Below are positions 61,969 through 64,000 of a DNA stretch of 64,000 nt, in pieces. A model generated the notes under the pieces. It was not told the origin of the DNA. It ran no database searches and was given only the letters and a program-made list of their open reading frames with translations. Origin of the DNA: UBA5069 sp964560495. GTDB lineage: Bacteria > Chloroflexota > Anaerolineae > Caldilineales > Caldilineaceae. A program made the position numbers and the translations under genes. Position 1 is the stretch's first letter, and the number at the start of each line of letters is the position of its first letter. The stretch is taken from contig CAZLMM010000015.1 in the NCBI GenBank assembly GCA_964560495.1, forward strand, positions 1 to 64,000, in the 5' to 3' direction.

Positions 61969-63156
61969 ATGAGCCTGGATCATTTCGCCATCATCGAGTC
62001 CACCCTTCGCGAAGGGGAGCAGTTCGCCAACGCTTTTTTCACCAGCGATCAGAAAGTAGAGATCGCACTCCTCCTGGATGCCTTTGGCGTGGAGTATCTG
62101 GAACTCTCGTCGCCGGCCTCCAGCCCGCAGAATCGGGCCGATTGTGCTCGCATCGCCGACCTGGGACTGAAGGCGCGTATCCTCACCCATGTGCGCTGTC
62201 ACATGGATGATGCGAAACTGGCCATTGACACAGGCGTCGACGGCATCGACGTGGTCTTTGGCACCAGCAGCTATCTGCGCAAGTTTTCCCACGGCAAAGA
62301 CATCCCCTACATCATCGACTCGGCCATCGAGGTCATCGAATTTGTCAAGAGCCAGGGACTGGAGGTGCGTTTCAGCAGCGAGGACAGCTTTCGCAGCGAC
62401 CTGGTGGATCTGTTGACCATCTATCGCGCGGTGGACAAGATCGGCGTCCACCGCGTGGGCATCGCCGACACCGTGGGCGTCGCCAACCCGCGCCAGGTGT
62501 ACGACCTGGTGCGCACGCTGCGCAGCATCGTCTCGTGCGACATCGAGTTTCATGGCCACAATGACACGGGCTGCGCGGTCGCCAACGCCTACTGCGCCCT
62601 GGAGGCGGGCGCGACCCACGTGGACACTTCGGTGCTGGGCATCGGCGAGCGCAACGGCATCACCTCGCTGGGCGGGTTGGTGGCGCGCATGTACGCCTAT
62701 GACAAAGACGCGGTGCGCCGCAAATACAACCTGCCCATGCTGCGTGAGGTGGAAAACTTCGTGGCCGGGCTGGTGGAGGTGGATGTGCCTTTCAACAATT
62801 ACATCACCGGCTACACCGCCTTCACCCACAAGGCGGGCATTCACGCCAAGGCCATCCTCAACAACCCCAGCACCTACGAGATTCTCGACCCGGCTGATTT
62901 TGGCCTGACTCGTTACATTCATGTGGCCCACCGGCTCACCGGCTGGAACGCCATCAAGGAGCGGGCGGAGCAGCTACAGCTCGCCATGAGCGACGATGCA
63001 GTCAAGTCTGTCACCGCGCAGATCAAGGCCCTGGCCGATCAGAAACGCCTCACGCTGGATGATGTGGATTATCTGCTGCGCTCGTATCACAGCGCCGTGG
63101 TGGACGCCGACGCCATCGAGGCCATGGAATCGCTGGAGGCGGTCGCAGCGGATTAG
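61969..63156 (+). CDS. Homocitrate synthase (Lys20 type)
   Basis: A 395-residue acyltransferase of the DRE-TIM family. ESTLREGEQFANAFF at residues 10-24 is the homocitrate synthase form of the catalytic motif, the metal ligands are in FHGHNDTGCAVANAYCAL near 193-210 and DTSVLGIGERNGITSLGGL near 220, and AGIHAKAILNNPSTYEIL lies in the C-terminal region. It condenses 2-oxoglutarate and acetyl-CoA, the first step of lysine synthesis by the alpha-aminoadipate route. AGGAG lies about 8 bases before the ATG. The attenuator upstream fits feedback by lysine supply. Confidence 0.93.
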   Translation: MSLDHFAIIESTLREGEQFANAFFTSDQKVEIALLLDAFGVEYLELSSPASSPQNRADCARIADLGLKARILTHVRCHMDDAKLAIDTGVDGIDVVFGTSSYLRKFSHGKDIPYIIDSAIEVIEFVKSQGLEVRFSSEDSFRSDLVDLLTIYRAVDKIGVHRVGIADTVGVANPRQVYDLVRTLRSIVSCDIEFHGHNDTGCAVANAYCALEAGATHVDTSVLGIGERNGITSLGGLVARMYAYDKDAVRRKYNLPMLREVENFVAGLVEVDVPFNNYITGYTAFTHKAGIHAKAILNNPSTYEILDPADFGLTRYIHVAHRLTGWNAIKERAEQLQLAMSDDAVKSVTAQIKALADQKRLTLDDVDYLLRSYHSAVVDADAIEAMESLEAVAAD

Positions 63157-63253
63157 GCAAGCCAGTCGGCAAGTTTTCCAAAGTCGGAAACATCGACTAG
63201 AATTAGAACAGATAATCTACAAGAGACATTTCAGTGAGGAGATTCACGACTAT

Positions 63254-64000
63254 ATGCAGATTCAGTCCGCACCAAAGCCATCTTTTGATGAGTTCATTCA
63301 GACTTGCACGCCGTTGCTCAAGATTCCCGAGCTCGAGGCACAGGTGCGAACCAGGGTACGCGCAATCGTTGATGAGCTTCTGGGCTTCCGGGCTGACGTG
63401 GATCCAACTATGACTTTGAAACAATTTTTGAAGAAGGATGAGAACTTTTTAGGGGTTCTTCTTGCTTTGACAAACCTTTCGCAAGAGAAATTTCTACGTA
63501 TTCTTACAGCACAACGGTTTGCTACAGGGGATTACGGCACAGAATGGGGAGTGGACAGGGTCTATCGGAAGATTAGAAGTGATGATGGTTTCGCAGAGAC
63601 GATCGTCCGGTTGTTTCTGGAGGGACGCAGTAGCGCGTTGCTCGCCGAACAAGTGGCGGATTTTTATCTTGAGCAGCTTGCTCTGCCTGCCAATTGGTCT
63701 GAAGTGATTCGCGATGAGCATGTAATCGGCAATGTAGTTCGAAAAAAGCTCATGGGTGAATACATTGACCAGAAGGGTGAGCATGTAGAGAGAAAAATCA
63801 AAACCTTGCTCGATAGACTGCAAGATACCTATGGCATCACTCATGCGCATGGACAGGTCAGATTCGTCGGAAAGGAGATCGACCACGCAATACCGTCTCT
63901 CGACGATCCTTTTGTCATGGTGATGGTATCGTATATGGAGACAACATCAAGCAGCCAAACAACTCGCGCCAATGAGCAATTGGCAATGTATCAGAAGATC
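63254..64000 (+). CDS. Probable restriction endonuclease, C-terminal part beyond the window
   Basis: An open frame from ATG 63254 runs to the right edge with no stop (249 codons visible). The N-terminal part is helical (PSFDEFIQTCTPLLKIPELE). The end of the visible part reads FVGKEIDHAIPSLDDP, then FVMVMVSYMETTSSSQTTRA, then NEQLAMYQKI, which resembles the DpnII/MboI-type endonuclease core with an acidic metal site. The gene is clearly AT-richer than its neighbours, suggesting transfer. GAGGAG lies about 12 bases before the ATG. No methyltransferase gene is in view; it could lie to the right. Confidence 0.55.
   Translation, partial: MQIQSAPKPSFDEFIQTCTPLLKIPELEAQVRTRVRAIVDELLGFRADVDPTMTLKQFLKKDENFLGVLLALTNLSQEKFLRILTAQRFATGDYGTEWGVDRVYRKIRSDDGFAETIVRLFLEGRSSALLAEQVADFYLEQLALPANWSEVIRDEHVIGNVVRKKLMGEYIDQKGEHVERKIKTLLDRLQDTYGITHAHGQVRFVGKEIDHAIPSLDDPFVMVMVSYMETTSSSQTTRANEQLAMYQKI

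Overview
The window looks like chromosomal DNA of a Chloroflexota bacterium of the Anaerolineae/Caldilineae type. This is an inference from gene style and content (Snf2 helicase with a SWIM partner, PPi-type phosphofructokinase, WS/DGAT, Lys20-type homocitrate synthase, secreted proteins ending in a YLP motif, many small palindromic repeats), not from a marker gene. Coding density is high, most genes sit in short co-directional runs with overlapping or near-touching ends, and GC is high except at the right edge.

Layout. 1-4.5 kb: GalU-like nucleotidyltransferase, a TumE-type toxin-antitoxin pair, isocitrate dehydrogenase and an SDR oxidoreductase. 4.6-15.6 kb (minus strand): DUF29 protein, a membrane protein, a secreted acidic-repeat protein with five DUF5666-like domains, then a run of subtilase, CHAT-TPR protease, zinc-finger (anti-sigma-like) protein, ECF-like sigma factor, RNase HI-like protein and MBL-fold protein. 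15.7-17.9 kb: a 6S RNA gene and aspS. 18.3-24.7 kb (plus): WS/DGAT acyltransferase, then an apparent signalling module of response regulator, coiled-coil protein, tail-anchored membrane protein, Ras/Rab-like GTPase and histidine kinase. 24.8-29.8 kb: Snf2 helicase, SWIM protein and a kinase-less PPK1-like protein, translationally coupled. 29.9-34.6 kb: T-box leader and serS, two tRNA-Ser genes, tRNA-Arg, tRNA-Glu, recO, a MazG-like gene and lexA. 34.7-42.2 kb: acpP and an acpP relic, an ATC-hydrolase-like gene, plsC-like acyltransferase, DUF429 protein, phosphofructokinase, VapBC-like pair, threonine synthase, VOC protein and a 2-hydroxyacid dehydrogenase.

42.4-56.5 kb is a carbohydrate-use region: TIM-barrel epimerase, two Gfo/Idh/MocA dehydrogenases, GlcN6P-deaminase-like protein, GH4 glycosidase, an ABC sugar importer, ChbG-like deacetylase, a FucI-like isomerase, a cytochrome P450 and a ROK repressor with its own promoter and a good ROK-type operator. 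The combination points to import and breakdown of an amino-sugar or modified oligosaccharide. 56.7-61.4 kb holds a LysM membrane protein, a lipoprotein cytochrome c, a nitrilase-fold protein lacking its catalytic Cys, and a TolB-like lipoprotein.

61.6-63.2 kb carries the most striking regulatory element: a strong promoter, a 29-codon leader ORF with a KKSKK run, mutually exclusive hairpins and an intrinsic terminator ahead of homocitrate synthase. This reads as a classical lysine-sensing transcription attenuator for the alpha-aminoadipate pathway. The window ends in a truncated, AT-richer gene that resembles a restriction endonuclease.
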